Positions 17,580-26,393 of a stretch of 64,000 nt of DNA are shown here, piece by piece. Each line of letters opens with the position of its first letter. Positions within the stretch are counted from its first letter, which is position 1. The translations under genes and the position numbers were made by a program. The notes under the pieces were generated by a model that made no database searches, was not told the origin of the DNA, and saw only the letters and a list, made by a program, of their open reading frames with translations. This stretch comes from Pseudomonas alliivorans (GTDB taxonomy: Bacteria; Pseudomonadota; Gammaproteobacteria; Pseudomonadales; Pseudomonadaceae): contig NZ_JAFFZW010000002.1 in the NCBI RefSeq assembly GCF_017826695.1, positions 310,001 to 374,000 of the forward strand, written 5' to 3'.

Positions 17580-18175
17580 GCGAGCTTATCGAAAGCAATG
17601 GTTTCACCAATCAGGTGCTGGGCTGGAAAGCCTGGCTGCCTACAGTCGAGCTGAACGGCGCAACGCCGGAACAGCTCGCCGTGCTTGAAGAAAGCCATCC
17701 GCAGGCCAAGACCTCGGATTACTACCTGACCCTGGCCCATCATCCCGCCATTCTTCGCCAGCGCTCCCAGGCGTTCAACGCCATCATGTACGCGCCGGGC
17801 GGCCTGTCCCGCGCCGAGCGCGAGCTGGCCAGCACCGTGGTGTCGCGGATCAATCGCTGTGTGTACTGCGCTTCTGTGCACGCACAACGCTTCGAGCAAC
17901 TTGCCAAGCGTAACGACGTCATCGCCCAGGTATTCGCCGACCCGGCGACGGCAGGCACCACTGATCGTGAGCGCGCTATCGTCCAGTTCGCCATCGACTT
18001 GACGCTTGAGCCTGAGTCGCTCAATGCTGGCCACATTCAAGCGTTGCGTGAGCAAGGGCTGGACGATGCGCAGCTGCTGGACCTGATTCACGCGATTTCG
18101 ATTTTTGCCTGGGCCAATCGGTTGATGCTGAATCTGGGGGAGCCGGTTTATCCCGAGGCGCGTTCAGAAGGCTGA
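17576..18175 (+). CDS. Alkylhydroperoxidase (AhpD)-like CMD-domain protein
   Basis: A 199-residue peroxidase-related protein with the AhpD redox motif CVYCASVH, that is CxxC followed three residues later by His. Such proteins reduce peroxides or act as small dithiol enzymes. The gene overlaps the cysteine-free CMD gene and closes the operon. Together with the flavin oxidoreductase it suggests that the imported substrate is oxidised with peroxide as a by-product or intermediate. From memory it matches the 'alkylhydroperoxidase domain protein, Avi_7169 family'. The physiological substrate is not known. Confidence 0.8.
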   Translation: MSELIESNGFTNQVLGWKAWLPTVELNGATPEQLAVLEESHPQAKTSDYYLTLAHHPAILRQRSQAFNAIMYAPGGLSRAERELASTVVSRINRCVYCASVHAQRFEQLAKRNDVIAQVFADPATAGTTDRERAIVQFAIDLTLEPESLNAGHIQALREQGLDDAQLLDLIHAISIFAWANRLMLNLGEPVYPEARSEG

Positions 18176-18230
18176 TAACCCAGCCTCATCATGCCTCTGC
18201 CTGACCCGTTGCAGCGATGCGCCGGGGCTT

Positions 18231-18246
18231 GTTCCGGCGCCGGAAC
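18231..18246. terminator. Perfect GC-rich palindrome between convergent genes, weak terminator candidate
   Basis: GTTCCGGCGCCGGAAC is a perfect 16-bp palindrome directly after the dhaL stop codon and 55 bp after the CMD gene. As RNA it could form a hairpin in either direction, but without a proper loop or T-run it would be weak. Its position between convergent genes is the main support. Confidence 0.3.
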
Positions 18247-18890
18247 TACACCAGCCTGGGCTGCACCGAATCCGCCAGCCGGGTCAGGATCAGGCAACAC
18301 GACACCGCGCCTGCATCCAGCACGCCAATCGAGCGTTCGCCCAGGCGGCTGGCGCGGCCGATTTTTGCCATCAGGTCCCTGGTCGAGTCGCGTCCCTGTG
18401 AAGCCGCGCGTTTCATGGCTTCCAGCGCGTCGTTGAACGAAGCGCCCGAGGCATGGGCCTGTTCGAAAGCTTCGACCGCTGGAATCAAGGTGTCCATCAG
18501 ACACTTGTCGCCTACACCGGCTTCAGTGATGTCCTGCAAGGAGGTCAGCCCGCCGCGCAGCAGGTGAGCGAACGTCGCTGCGTCGATCTGCTCGCTGCCG
18601 CGTACTTCATCGGCCATGCCAATGAACAGGCTGCCGTACAGCGGGCCCATGGAGCCGCCGATGCCTTCCATCAGGCTTAGCGTAAGCTCGTCGAGTGCTT
18701 CGGCGAGGGTCAGTTGTCGACCCTCGATGCTGCGTCCGCAATGGGCAAAGCCCTTGGCCATGTTGATGCCGTGGTCGCCGTCACCGATGGCACCGTCGAC
18801 TTCACTGAGGTATTCACGGTTGGCCACGATCACCGCGACCAGATCGGTGACGATGGCGCTGCCGTCACGAGAGGAAAAATGCTGGCTCAT
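18246..18890 (-). CDS. dhaL: Dihydroxyacetone/erythrulose kinase subunit DhaL-like
   Basis: A 214-residue DhaL (DAK2) domain, the nucleotide-binding part of dihydroxyacetone-type kinases. The magnesium-ADP site DGAIGDGDHG is intact near residue 32-41, as is the GGSMGPLYG loop. It starts 3 bp after the dhaK stop with GGAG in front, so the two subunits are co-translated. No DhaM-type phosphotransferase gene is nearby, so it probably uses ATP rather than phosphoenolpyruvate. In this sugar-alcohol locus the substrate is more likely a tetrulose (erythrulose) than dihydroxyacetone. Confidence 0.88.
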   Translation of the reverse strand: MSQHFSSRDGSAIVTDLVAVIVANREYLSEVDGAIGDGDHGINMAKGFAHCGRSIEGRQLTLAEALDELTLSLMEGIGGSMGPLYGSLFIGMADEVRGSEQIDAATFAHLLRGGLTSLQDITEAGVGDKCLMDTLIPAVEAFEQAHASGASFNDALEAMKRAASQGRDSTRDLMAKIGRASRLGERSIGVLDAGAVSCCLILTRLADSVQPRLV

Positions 18891-18893
18891 GGT

Positions 18894-19895
18894 TCACTCC
18901 GCCTGGGTCATGCCGATGGAGCGGCAAGGGTGGTCGATCAGGGTTTTCAGCTCGGCGTCCAGGCCCAGCAGGGTCAGAGTCACGCCCATCATTTCCAGAG
19001 ACGTGAAGTAATTGCCGACGTAGCAGCGATGAATGTTCAAGCCCCGCGCCTTGAGCTGGCGCTCGACTTCTGCGTAGAAAATGTACAGCTCCATGACCGG
19101 CGTTGCGCCAAGTCCCGAGACCAGCACCACAACGCTGTCGTCCTGATTGAAATCCCGGTCAGCGAGAATCGGTGCCAGCATGCGCTCGGCCATGGCTGCG
19201 GCGGATTCGATGGGGATGACTTCAATGCCGGGTTCGCCGTGGTGGCCGATACCCAGCTCCATCTGGCCGTCCGGAATCTGGAAGTTGGGCTTGCCGACTG
19301 CCGCGATGGTACAGGGCGTAAGGCCGATACCGATGGAGCGGCACTGATCGACGGCTTTCTGAGCCACACGGATCACGCCGTCCAGGTCGTAGCCCAGCGC
19401 TGCGGCAGCGCCGCCGGTCTTCCACATGAAGATTTCCCCGGCCACGCCGCGACGCTTGGCAATGTCGGCTTTGGGGGCCGAGGCCACGTCGTCGTTGGCA
19501 ACCACGGTGCGAATCTGCAGATCCTTGCTGGCCGCCATTTTCATCGCCAGCTTTACGTTCATGTTGTCGCCGGCGTAGTTGCCATACAGGCAGGCCACGC
19601 CAGCGCCGCGATCCGCTGCGCGGAAGGCATCGAAGAAACTCTTGGCCGTCGGAGAAGAGAAAATCTCGCCGACTGCCACGGCATCGACAAGGCCGGGGCC
19701 GACATAGCCGAGAAAAGCCGGCTCGTGACCCGAACCTCCGCCGGTGACGATGCCGACCCGGCCGTGGGGTGAAGGCGTGGTTTTGCTGATGACCCTGGGG
19801 TTGCTGGTGCCTTGGGACAGCTCGGAATGCGCGGCCAGAATGCCGCGCAGCATGTCCTCGACCACTTGGTCGGGATCGTTGATGACTCGATTCAT
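18894..19895 (-). CDS. dhaK: Dihydroxyacetone/erythrulose kinase subunit DhaK-like
   Basis: A 333-residue DAK1 domain that binds the keto-sugar covalently through a histidine. The family motif TGGGSGHEP lies near residues 51-59, and the GIGHHGEPG segment contains His218/His219, one of which corresponds to the covalent-binding histidine of DhaK. Together with dhaL it forms a two-subunit kinase. Characterised relatives in tetritol catabolism act on D- or L-erythrulose. AGGAAA precedes the start. It is the next-to-last gene of the leftward operon; the stereochemistry of the substrate cannot be read from the sequence. Confidence 0.88.
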   Translation of the reverse strand: MNRVINDPDQVVEDMLRGILAAHSELSQGTSNPRVISKTTPSPHGRVGIVTGGGSGHEPAFLGYVGPGLVDAVAVGEIFSSPTAKSFFDAFRAADRGAGVACLYGNYAGDNMNVKLAMKMAASKDLQIRTVVANDDVASAPKADIAKRRGVAGEIFMWKTGGAAAALGYDLDGVIRVAQKAVDQCRSIGIGLTPCTIAAVGKPNFQIPDGQMELGIGHHGEPGIEVIPIESAAAMAERMLAPILADRDFNQDDSVVVLVSGLGATPVMELYIFYAEVERQLKARGLNIHRCYVGNYFTSLEMMGVTLTLLGLDAELKTLIDHPCRSIGMTQAE

Positions 19896-19935
19896 AACGC
19901 GGTTTCCTGTGTTCTTTTTATAAGGAGCGTACGTG

Positions 19936-21051
19936 TTACGGTTCCAGCACCACTTTCAGCGACTTGTCGCCGCGTTCCATCACGGCGAAGGCTTCCTTGA
20001 AATCGGCGAGGGGGAATTTGTGGGTGACCACGTCTCGCATGTCGATCTTGCGATTGCCAATGAAATCGATGGCGCGTGGGTACATGTAGGGACCCAGATG
20101 TGAGCCCAGCACGTCCAGTTCCTTGCGGTCGCCGATGATTGACCAATCTACCGTGGCCTCGTCGTTGAACACACTGAATTCAACGAAACGACCCAGTTTG
20201 CGCAGCATCGCCAGGCCCTGATTGACGGCTTTATGGTGCCCGGTGGCTTCTATATAGATGTCGCAGCCGTAGCCTTCGGTGATGTCCCTGATCTTTGCCA
20301 GTACATCGACCTCGGCCGGGTTCCATACTTCATCCGCGCCCATGCGCAGGGCGAGGGCGGCGCGCTCGGGTTTCATGTCCAGAACGATGAGCTTTTTCGG
20401 GTTGCGCATGCGCACCGCGCCGATGATGCCCAGACCCAGCGTTCCGGCCCCGGCAACCACCACCACGTCATCGAAATCGACATTGGCGCGCTCCGCCGCA
20501 TGCAGCGAGCAGGCCAGCGGCTCGATCAGAATGGCTTCGTCCGGTGCAATGGAGTCCGGCACTTTGTGAATGATGCCTTCCCTGGTAAAGATCATGTACT
20601 GGGCCATGGCGCCCTGAACATTATTCTGGAAGCCGTAAAGGTCATGCTTCTGACACATCCAGTACTGCCCGTGGTTGCAGAAGCGGCAGCCCCAGCACGG
20701 CACGATCTGTTCGGAAATCACTCTGTCGCCGATCTTCACACCGCGCTTTTCCGCACCCGGGCCGAGGGCAACCACGCGACAGACGAACTCGTGACCGGGA
20801 ATCATCGGCGGTTTGACGTAGCGCGGCTGCTCGGCATCGCCCCAGAACGATGGTGCGCCTCGATAGGTTTTAATGTCGCCCATGCAGATTCCGCACAGCT
20901 CGACCTTGGTCAGGATCTCGTCCGGGCCAGGCGTCGGGACGTCGACCGTTTCAAGCCGGTAATCCTCCGGGCCATGACAGACCACCGCCTGCATGGTGGC
21001 GGGAATCACGGGAGAAAGTTGTTCGGCGGTGCGTTCGGTAGCGGTGGACAT
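19936..21051 (-). CDS. Zinc-dependent alcohol/polyol dehydrogenase (MDR family)
   Basis: A 371-residue medium-chain dehydrogenase. Catalytic zinc ligands are suggested by CGICMGD and GHEF, and the structural zinc site is the four-cysteine lobe CWGCRFCNHGQYWMC. The nucleotide fold is GAGTLGLG. It resembles threonine/sorbitol/erythritol-type dehydrogenases and probably oxidises a polyol to a ketose with NAD. GAGG lies 8 bp before the ATG. It sits between the SDR and the kinase genes in one operon. Which of the two dehydrogenases makes the kinase substrate is unclear. Confidence 0.88.
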   Translation of the reverse strand: MSTATERTAEQLSPVIPATMQAVVCHGPEDYRLETVDVPTPGPDEILTKVELCGICMGDIKTYRGAPSFWGDAEQPRYVKPPMIPGHEFVCRVVALGPGAEKRGVKIGDRVISEQIVPCWGCRFCNHGQYWMCQKHDLYGFQNNVQGAMAQYMIFTREGIIHKVPDSIAPDEAILIEPLACSLHAAERANVDFDDVVVVAGAGTLGLGIIGAVRMRNPKKLIVLDMKPERAALALRMGADEVWNPAEVDVLAKIRDITEGYGCDIYIEATGHHKAVNQGLAMLRKLGRFVEFSVFNDEATVDWSIIGDRKELDVLGSHLGPYMYPRAIDFIGNRKIDMRDVVTHKFPLADFKEAFAVMERGDKSLKVVLEP

Positions 21052-21078
21052 GACGAAAACCTCACGACAGAAATGGGG

Positions 21079-21834
21079 TTACTGAATGCTGTAGCCACCG
21101 TCGATCACCACGTTCTCTCCGGTGATCATGGCGGCGACGTCGCTGAGCAGGTACAGCGCCAGCCCGGCAATTTCTTCCGGCTGAGCGAAGCGGCCCGCCG
21201 GAATCTGCAATTTGGCCTTTTCACCCAGCTCGCCTGCCCAGGCTTTCTTGCCCAGCGCGGTTTCGACGATGGTGGGGGAGATGGCATTGACGTTGATGTG
21301 CGGCGCCCACTCCATGGCCAGTACCTTGGTCATGCCGACCACCGCAGCCTTGCTGGCGCAGTACGCGACATGACGGTCCAGACCGATGACAGCAGCCTGT
21401 GACGCCAGATTGACGATGCGCCCGCTGCCTTGGGCGAGCATGTGTCGGGCGCAGGCCTGGGCAACGAAGAAGCTGGCCTTGAGATTGATATCCAGCGTGG
21501 TGTCCCATGCGTCCTCGCTGACATCGACGGCCTTGTCCAACAGGGCAACGCCTGCACTGTTGATCAGGTAATCGAGACGATTGAAGTGCTCAAAGGCGTT
21601 GTCTACGCTGCGTTGCACCTGATCGAGCTGACGCAGGTCGACGGCGATACCGAGATGGCCATCGCCCAGGCTTGCGGCGACTTCAACCACCGCAGGGTCA
21701 CGATCAAGCAACGCAACCCGCGCACCGCGCTCGACCAGCAAGCTGGCACAGGCCAAACCGATTCCGGCCGCGCCGCCCGTGATGACGGCGCATTTGCCGC
21801 TAAGGTCGAAAGCCTGATTCCAGAATCCAGACAT
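21079..21834 (-). CDS. Short-chain dehydrogenase/reductase (polyol dehydrogenase type)
   Basis: A classical SDR of 251 residues with the cofactor motif TGGAAGIG, the NSAG stretch and the catalytic YxxxK (YCASK). The C-terminal GENVVIDGGYS is typical of sugar-alcohol dehydrogenases. The acidic residue at the end of the second beta strand (LLDRD) favours NAD over NADP. The start at 21834 is chosen because AGGAG lies 8 bp upstream; an in-frame ATG two codons earlier would sit too close to it. Relatives include D-threitol dehydrogenases, but also many other polyol enzymes. Confidence 0.88.
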   Translation of the reverse strand: MSGFWNQAFDLSGKCAVITGGAAGIGLACASLLVERGARVALLDRDPAVVEVAASLGDGHLGIAVDLRQLDQVQRSVDNAFEHFNRLDYLINSAGVALLDKAVDVSEDAWDTTLDINLKASFFVAQACARHMLAQGSGRIVNLASQAAVIGLDRHVAYCASKAAVVGMTKVLAMEWAPHINVNAISPTIVETALGKKAWAGELGEKAKLQIPAGRFAQPEEIAGLALYLLSDVAAMITGENVVIDGGYSIQ

Positions 21835-21930
21835 GAACATGACTCCTGTGTAAAGGGTTTTATCTGCCTGTGCGCGTTGCCACACCGACTACTCATTGCT
21901 AGACCCACATCGTGTCGCAGCCAACGGACT

Positions 21931-22016
21931 GTGGGAGGCGGCTTGCCGGCGATGCGTTTTTTGATGCTGCACATCAGAGACTGGGCTGACGCCATCGCCG
22001 GCAAGCCGCCTCCCGC
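21931..22016. repeat. REP doublet (REPIN) between SDR and sugar-binding-protein genes
   Basis: Two inverted copies of a Pseudomonas REP-like sequence flank a 38-bp spacer. The left arm (21933-21954, core GGCGGCTTGCCGGCGATG) and the right arm (21993-22014, its exact reverse complement) give a perfect 22-bp stem. This is a non-autonomous element mobilised by RAYT transposases in Pseudomonas. In the operon it follows the binding-protein gene, where it may stabilise that message or lower expression of the downstream enzymes. Confidence 0.85.
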
Positions 22017-22065
22017 AGGTTGTGCATCCAGTCAGGCACTCAGGTTTTGGCCGCCATCAGGGAAG

Positions 22066-23076
22066 CTACTTCCCGCCGCTTACCTGCTGATACAGCGCAT
22101 CGGCATTGGCGTCGGTCACCGGCACCCATGGCAGGATGTAGTTCTTGTCAGTGCCATCTCCCCATTTCACGTCTTTGGCGTAACGCTCCCAGATCACTGA
22201 CTGCGGCTTGTAATCCTTGCCGGACAGGGCACGCAGTGCGACGTCCAGCGCGCCCTGGGACTGGGCCTGGGCATCTTGCAGGAAGGTGGTGACTTCGTTT
22301 TTCTTGGCTGCCTGAATGGCATCCGGCATGCCGTCGATGGAGGTGACGGGCACCTCGGCAGGCGTCAGCCCGCGGGATTTGACGGCTTGCAAGGCGCCGA
22401 GCGCCATGTCGTCGTTTTGCGCGATGATCCCGGAAATGCCGCCATTGGGATGGGCGTTGAGCCAGTCTTCGGTCAGGGCCAGCGCTTCGGCGCGTGACCA
22501 GTTGGCGGTCTTCATTTCGATGATCTTGATGTCCGGGTGTTTCTTCAGGACTTCCATCTCGCCTTTCTCGCGATCGATCTGGGCAGACTGGCCAATCGGC
22601 CCTTGGATGATCACCACGTTACCCTTGCCCTTGATCTTGTCGACCATGGCCTGAGCCTGCAGGCGTCCACCCTCGACGTCATCGTTGCCGACATAGGGCA
22701 CTTTGGTTCCTGCCACCCGGGTGTTGGACGCGATGACCGGAATATCATTCTCCATGGCGCGAGCCACGGTGCCGACGCCGGCCTTGGTGTCGATAGGCAC
22801 GAAGATGATCGCATCGTAGTGCTGGGTGATCATGGTTTCGATCTGGTTGTTCTGAGTCAGCGCGTCATAGTTACCATCGAACACGGTGATCTGTACGGTG
22901 CCATCCTTGACTGCCGGGTGCTGTTTCAGCTCTCGCACCCAGTTCTGCATGAACTGGCCCTTGAGGCCGTAAACGGCTGCGCCGATCTTGTAGGTCTTGC
23001 CGTCAGCAGCCAGGGAAATGCTACTGGCGAGCAGGGTGAGCGCCGCGACAGCGGCCAGGGATGTGCCGAATTTCAT
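22066..23076 (-). CDS. Sugar ABC transporter substrate-binding protein (ribose type)
   Basis: A periplasmic binding protein of 336 residues (Peripla_BP_4 family, RbsB/XylF-like). It has a clear signal peptide ending SISLAADG, with cleavage near residue 23. The fold contains NDDVEGGRLQAQ and AQNDDMALGALQAV, typical of ribose/galactose binding proteins. It follows the permease gene by 52 bp in the operon. A polyol such as threitol, erythritol or a pentitol is the likely ligand from the enzymes downstream. A 231-bp gap with a REPIN separates it from the SDR. Confidence 0.9.
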   Translation of the reverse strand: MKFGTSLAAVAALTLLASSISLAADGKTYKIGAAVYGLKGQFMQNWVRELKQHPAVKDGTVQITVFDGNYDALTQNNQIETMITQHYDAIIFVPIDTKAGVGTVARAMENDIPVIASNTRVAGTKVPYVGNDDVEGGRLQAQAMVDKIKGKGNVVIIQGPIGQSAQIDREKGEMEVLKKHPDIKIIEMKTANWSRAEALALTEDWLNAHPNGGISGIIAQNDDMALGALQAVKSRGLTPAEVPVTSIDGMPDAIQAAKKNEVTTFLQDAQAQSQGALDVALRALSGKDYKPQSVIWERYAKDVKWGDGTDKNYILPWVPVTDANADALYQQVSGGK

Positions 23077-23128
23077 GATGAGAACTCCGTTATTGTTGTA
23101 GTCAGTCGTTCATTCAGAGGAAAAGCGA

Positions 23129-24106
23129 TTAGCGTTTTTTCTTGCGCCACACGTCGATCAGTACTGCGAACACGATGATCAGGCCCTTGGCGACCTGTTG
23201 GTAATAAGAGGACACGCCGAGCAGGTTCAGACCGTTGTTGATCACACCGATCAACAACGCGCCGAACAGGGTGCCGACGATACTGCCGGTGCCGCCCGAC
23301 AGGCTGGTGCCGCCGATGACCACGGCTGCGATGGCGTCCAGTTCATACGACATGCCGGCCTGGGGCAGGGCGGACGTGGTGCGGGCGGACAGCACGACAC
23401 CGGCCAGCCCCGCCAGCAATCCGGAGACCACGTACACCGAGAACGTCACCTTGCGCACGCCGATGCCTGAGGTGCGGGCGCTTTTCTCGTTGCCGCCCAC
23501 GGCATATACGTAACGGCCATAAGTGGTGTAACGCAGCACCATCCAGAAAATCAGCGCCACCACGGCGAAAATGATGATGGGCACGCCAATCGGCCCGACT
23601 CGCCCGGTGCCCAGCGCCAGATAGGTCTCGGGCAGGTCGGTCACCGGGCTGCCGTCGTTGAGGATGAAGGTCATGCCGCGGGCGATGCTGAGCATACCGA
23701 GGGTGGCGACAAATGGAGGAATCGACAGGTTGGCGACCATGAAACCATTGACCACGCCCAGCATCGCCCCGGCAAACATCCCGGCACTGACCGCCGCCAG
23801 CAGGCCGTAGCCCTGAGTCGCGACCAGCGCACTGCACAGTCCGGCAAACGCCAGAATCGAGCCGACCGACAGGTCGATGCCCTTGGTCAGGATCACGTAC
23901 GTCATGCCGACTGCAAGAATGCCGTTGATGGAGGTCTGGCGCAGGATGTCCATCCAGTTGCGCCAGGTCATGAAGTACTCGCTGGAAAACGCCATCACGA
24001 TACACAGCACGATGAACACCAGCGGCAGGCCGAAACGGTCCAGGGACAGACGCAGGCGGCTTCGGGGTGTGGCAGTAACGGGCGCGGTCACGGTTTTGGC
24101 ATTCAT
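23129..24106 (-). CDS. Sugar ABC transporter permease (ribose type, RbsC-like)
   Basis: An inner-membrane permease of 325 residues with about eight to ten hydrophobic segments. It contains the BPD_transp_2 family stretch GIDLSVGSILAFAG and the GGTSLSGGTGSIVGTLFGALLIGVI segment (given in part) characteristic of RbsC/AraH proteins. The start codon overlaps the ATPase stop as ATGA. It most likely works as a homodimer with the adjacent ATPase and binding protein. Confidence 0.92.
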   Translation of the reverse strand: MNAKTVTAPVTATPRSRLRLSLDRFGLPLVFIVLCIVMAFSSEYFMTWRNWMDILRQTSINGILAVGMTYVILTKGIDLSVGSILAFAGLCSALVATQGYGLLAAVSAGMFAGAMLGVVNGFMVANLSIPPFVATLGMLSIARGMTFILNDGSPVTDLPETYLALGTGRVGPIGVPIIIFAVVALIFWMVLRYTTYGRYVYAVGGNEKSARTSGIGVRKVTFSVYVVSGLLAGLAGVVLSARTTSALPQAGMSYELDAIAAVVIGGTSLSGGTGSIVGTLFGALLIGVINNGLNLLGVSSYYQQVAKGLIIVFAVLIDVWRKKKR

Positions 24107-25590
24107 GAGGCAAGACTCAGCAGGGCTTCCTGGGAAAGGTCGGTGTCGCTGCTGATGGTCACCAGCTTTCCGGCCTTGAATACGGCGATTCGGTCACTCA
24201 GGCGCAACAGTTCCGGCGCTTCTGAAGACACCACGATGGCGGCACCGCCAGCGCGCACGAACTGGTCAAGCAGGTGGTAGATCTCCTGCTTGGCCCCTTC
24301 GTCGATGCCCCGGGTCGGCTCATCGCACAGCAGGCAAACGGGCTCGGTGGACAAGCACTTCGCTAGCACCACTTTCTGTTGATTGCCGCCACTCATTGAG
24401 GAGACGGGAAGGTCCAGTGAGGTGGTCTTGATCTGCAGGCGCCTGACCATGTCTTCGGCCAGACGGGTTTCCTTGCGTGCGTCGATCAGCGACCAGGTCG
24501 ACAGACGCTTGTAAGCCGACAGGGCAATGTTGGAGAGAATGCTGCTGCTCAGCACCAGGCCACTGTCCTTGCGGTCTTCGGTGACCAGCGACATGCCGGC
24601 GCGTATCGTCGCCTTGGGCAGGCCGACCGGCATGGGCTTGCCCTGAAGAGTAACGGTGCCTGAGTCCGGGGTGGTCAGCCCGTAGATGCAGTTGAGAAAC
24701 TCACTGCGTCCCGAGCCCATCAGGCCGTAGATGCCAAGAATCTCGCCCTGACGCAACTGCAGGCTGATGTCGTGGAATTCACCGTTGCGACTCAGTCCAT
24801 CAACATTCAGGCAGCATTCGGCAGCGCATTCGCGACCGACCTTGTGGTCGATGCGCGTCAGTTCCTGACCGACGATGCTGCGCACCAGATGCGCCCGATC
24901 AATGTCCGCCATACGCCCGGTTTCGACGAAAGCCCCATCACGGAAGACGGTGTAGTCATCGGCGATCTGCGCCAGTTCACTGAGTCGATGGGACACATAG
25001 ACGATACCGGCACCTCGCGCGGTCAGGCGGCGAATGGCCTTGAACAGCGTCTGTGCTTCGCGCTCGCCAATGGCCGAGGTGGGCTCGTCCATGATCATGA
25101 CTTCGCAGTCGTGACTGAAGGCCTTGGCAATTTCCACCAGTTGAATCTGCGCCACGCTGAGGCAATGCATGGGGCTGGTGGCCTCGACCTCGAATTCCAG
25201 GCTTTCCAGCAGTTCGCGAGTGCGCCTGTTGAGTTCTCGGGCATCGACAATGCAGCCGGCACGGCGTGGCTCGCGGCCCAGCCAGATGTTTTCGGCAACG
25301 GTCATGTATGGGATGGGCTCAAGTTCCTGAGTGATCATCGCGATCCCCGCAGCCAGTGCATCGCCTGGACGATTGAACTGCACCGGATTGCCGTTGAGCA
25401 GGATGGTCCCCGCGTCACGCTGGGTGATCCCCATCAGGATACTGAGAAAGGTCGATTTGCCAGCGCCGTTGCCGCCGCACAGTGCATGAACACTGCCTGC
25501 GCGCAGTGACAATCGGCCGTCACGCAGGGCGGGGATGCCTGCATAGGCCTTGGCGACATGTTCAGCCTGGAGCAGTAATGGCATGGCCAT
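24103..25590 (-). CDS. Sugar ABC transporter ATPase with two nucleotide-binding domains (RbsA-like)
   Basis: A 495-residue double ATPase of the ribose/xylose importer family. The first domain has Walker A GGNGAGKS (residues 39-46); the second has the usual degenerate P-loop (LMGSGRSE) and the signature SGGNQQKVVLAK. The start at 25590 is preferred because GAGGA precedes it at good spacing; the frame continues upstream without support. It is the first gene of the leftward operon and is divergent from the RpiB-like gene. Confidence 0.92.
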   Translation of the reverse strand: MAMPLLLQAEHVAKAYAGIPALRDGRLSLRAGSVHALCGGNGAGKSTFLSILMGITQRDAGTILLNGNPVQFNRPGDALAAGIAMITQELEPIPYMTVAENIWLGREPRRAGCIVDARELNRRTRELLESLEFEVEATSPMHCLSVAQIQLVEIAKAFSHDCEVMIMDEPTSAIGEREAQTLFKAIRRLTARGAGIVYVSHRLSELAQIADDYTVFRDGAFVETGRMADIDRAHLVRSIVGQELTRIDHKVGRECAAECCLNVDGLSRNGEFHDISLQLRQGEILGIYGLMGSGRSEFLNCIYGLTTPDSGTVTLQGKPMPVGLPKATIRAGMSLVTEDRKDSGLVLSSSILSNIALSAYKRLSTWSLIDARKETRLAEDMVRRLQIKTTSLDLPVSSMSGGNQQKVVLAKCLSTEPVCLLCDEPTRGIDEGAKQEIYHLLDQFVRAGGAAIVVSSEAPELLRLSDRIAVFKAGKLVTISSDTDLSQEALLSLAS

Positions 25591-25868
25591 CGGCGTGTCC
25601 TCGTGCTGTGAATTCTTATTAGGTGCACTGGTGTGGCGTAGTGAGCATATGTGTATCAAATGAAATTCTGTGCAGTCAATCTCTTTCCTCGATAAATTTC
25701 AAATCAGGCAGGATACCAGCGTTGCATGGGTTTTTAAGCGATCGTTTGAATCTCGATCCATATCCTGCTTGACACTACGCCGTTAATGCCCGAGAAATAA
25801 CTGATCGGAATTTCACCGATTGAACATTTGGTCAGTGATATGTGACCCCGGCAGTGGAGCCAAACGCC
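25591..25868. promoter_or_regulatory. Divergent promoter region of the polyol locus
   Basis: This 278-bp gap separates the leftward transport/catabolic operon from the rightward isomerase-regulator pair. It is AT-rich compared with the genes. Two similar decamers, TGAGCATATG (25642-25651) and TGAACATTTG (25821-25830), lie near the two start codons and differ at two positions. They are candidates for SorC-regulator binding sites, but without further copies this is tentative. Confidence 0.45.
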
Positions 25869-26330
25869 ATGAACACACTTTTCCCGGTGGCTATCGGATG
25901 CGATGAAGCAGGTTATGAGCTCAAAGAGTTGTTGAAGCGGCATATCGAGACGCTGGGGCATCCAGTCACCGACTTCGGCACCCACTCAACCGCTCCGGTG
26001 CTCTATCCGGACATTGCCCTTGCCGTGGCCACCGCCATCAGTGCCGGGCAACAGCGGCTGGGCATCCTGGTGTGCGGAACGGGAATCGGCATGGCGATCT
26101 CGGCCAACAAGGTGTTGGGCATTCGTGCAGCTCAGGCCCACGACACCTACTCGGCAGAGCGGGCGCGCAAGAGCAACGATGCGCAGATCCTGTCCATCGG
26201 TGCGCGAGTGATCGGCGCGGAGCTGGCGAAAAGCATCGTCAAGTCGTTCCTGGAGTCGGAGTTCGAAGCGGCGCGCTCGGGCGCCAAGGTCGACCGCATC
26301 AGTGCCATCGAGCGCGACGGGCATCAGTAG
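25869..26330 (+). CDS. RpiB/LacA-type sugar-phosphate isomerase
   Basis: A 153-residue isomerase of the RpiB family. The active-site cysteine loop VCGTGIGM (Cys near residue 65) and the N-terminal GCDEAGYELK segment are intact. In tetritol pathways such proteins interconvert erythrulose 4-phosphate and erythrose 4-phosphate; elsewhere they act on ribose 5-phosphate or allose 6-phosphate. GGAG precedes the ATG; a GTG 27 bp upstream gives a longer frame without support. It is divergent from the transporter operon and followed by the regulator. Confidence 0.88.
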   Translation: MNTLFPVAIGCDEAGYELKELLKRHIETLGHPVTDFGTHSTAPVLYPDIALAVATAISAGQQRLGILVCGTGIGMAISANKVLGIRAAQAHDTYSAERARKSNDAQILSIGARVIGAELAKSIVKSFLESEFEAARSGAKVDRISAIERDGHQ

Positions 26331-26393
26331 TGGACGCAGAGGGCCGGGAGTAGGGAGAATGCGCCTTTGACGTCGAAACGGAAGCCCGTCCAC

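Noticed and set aside
18714..21402. Long plus-strand open frames opposite dhaK, the zinc dehydrogenase and the SDR
   Set aside because: They mirror the codons of the real genes, lack ribosome sites and show no protein family features.
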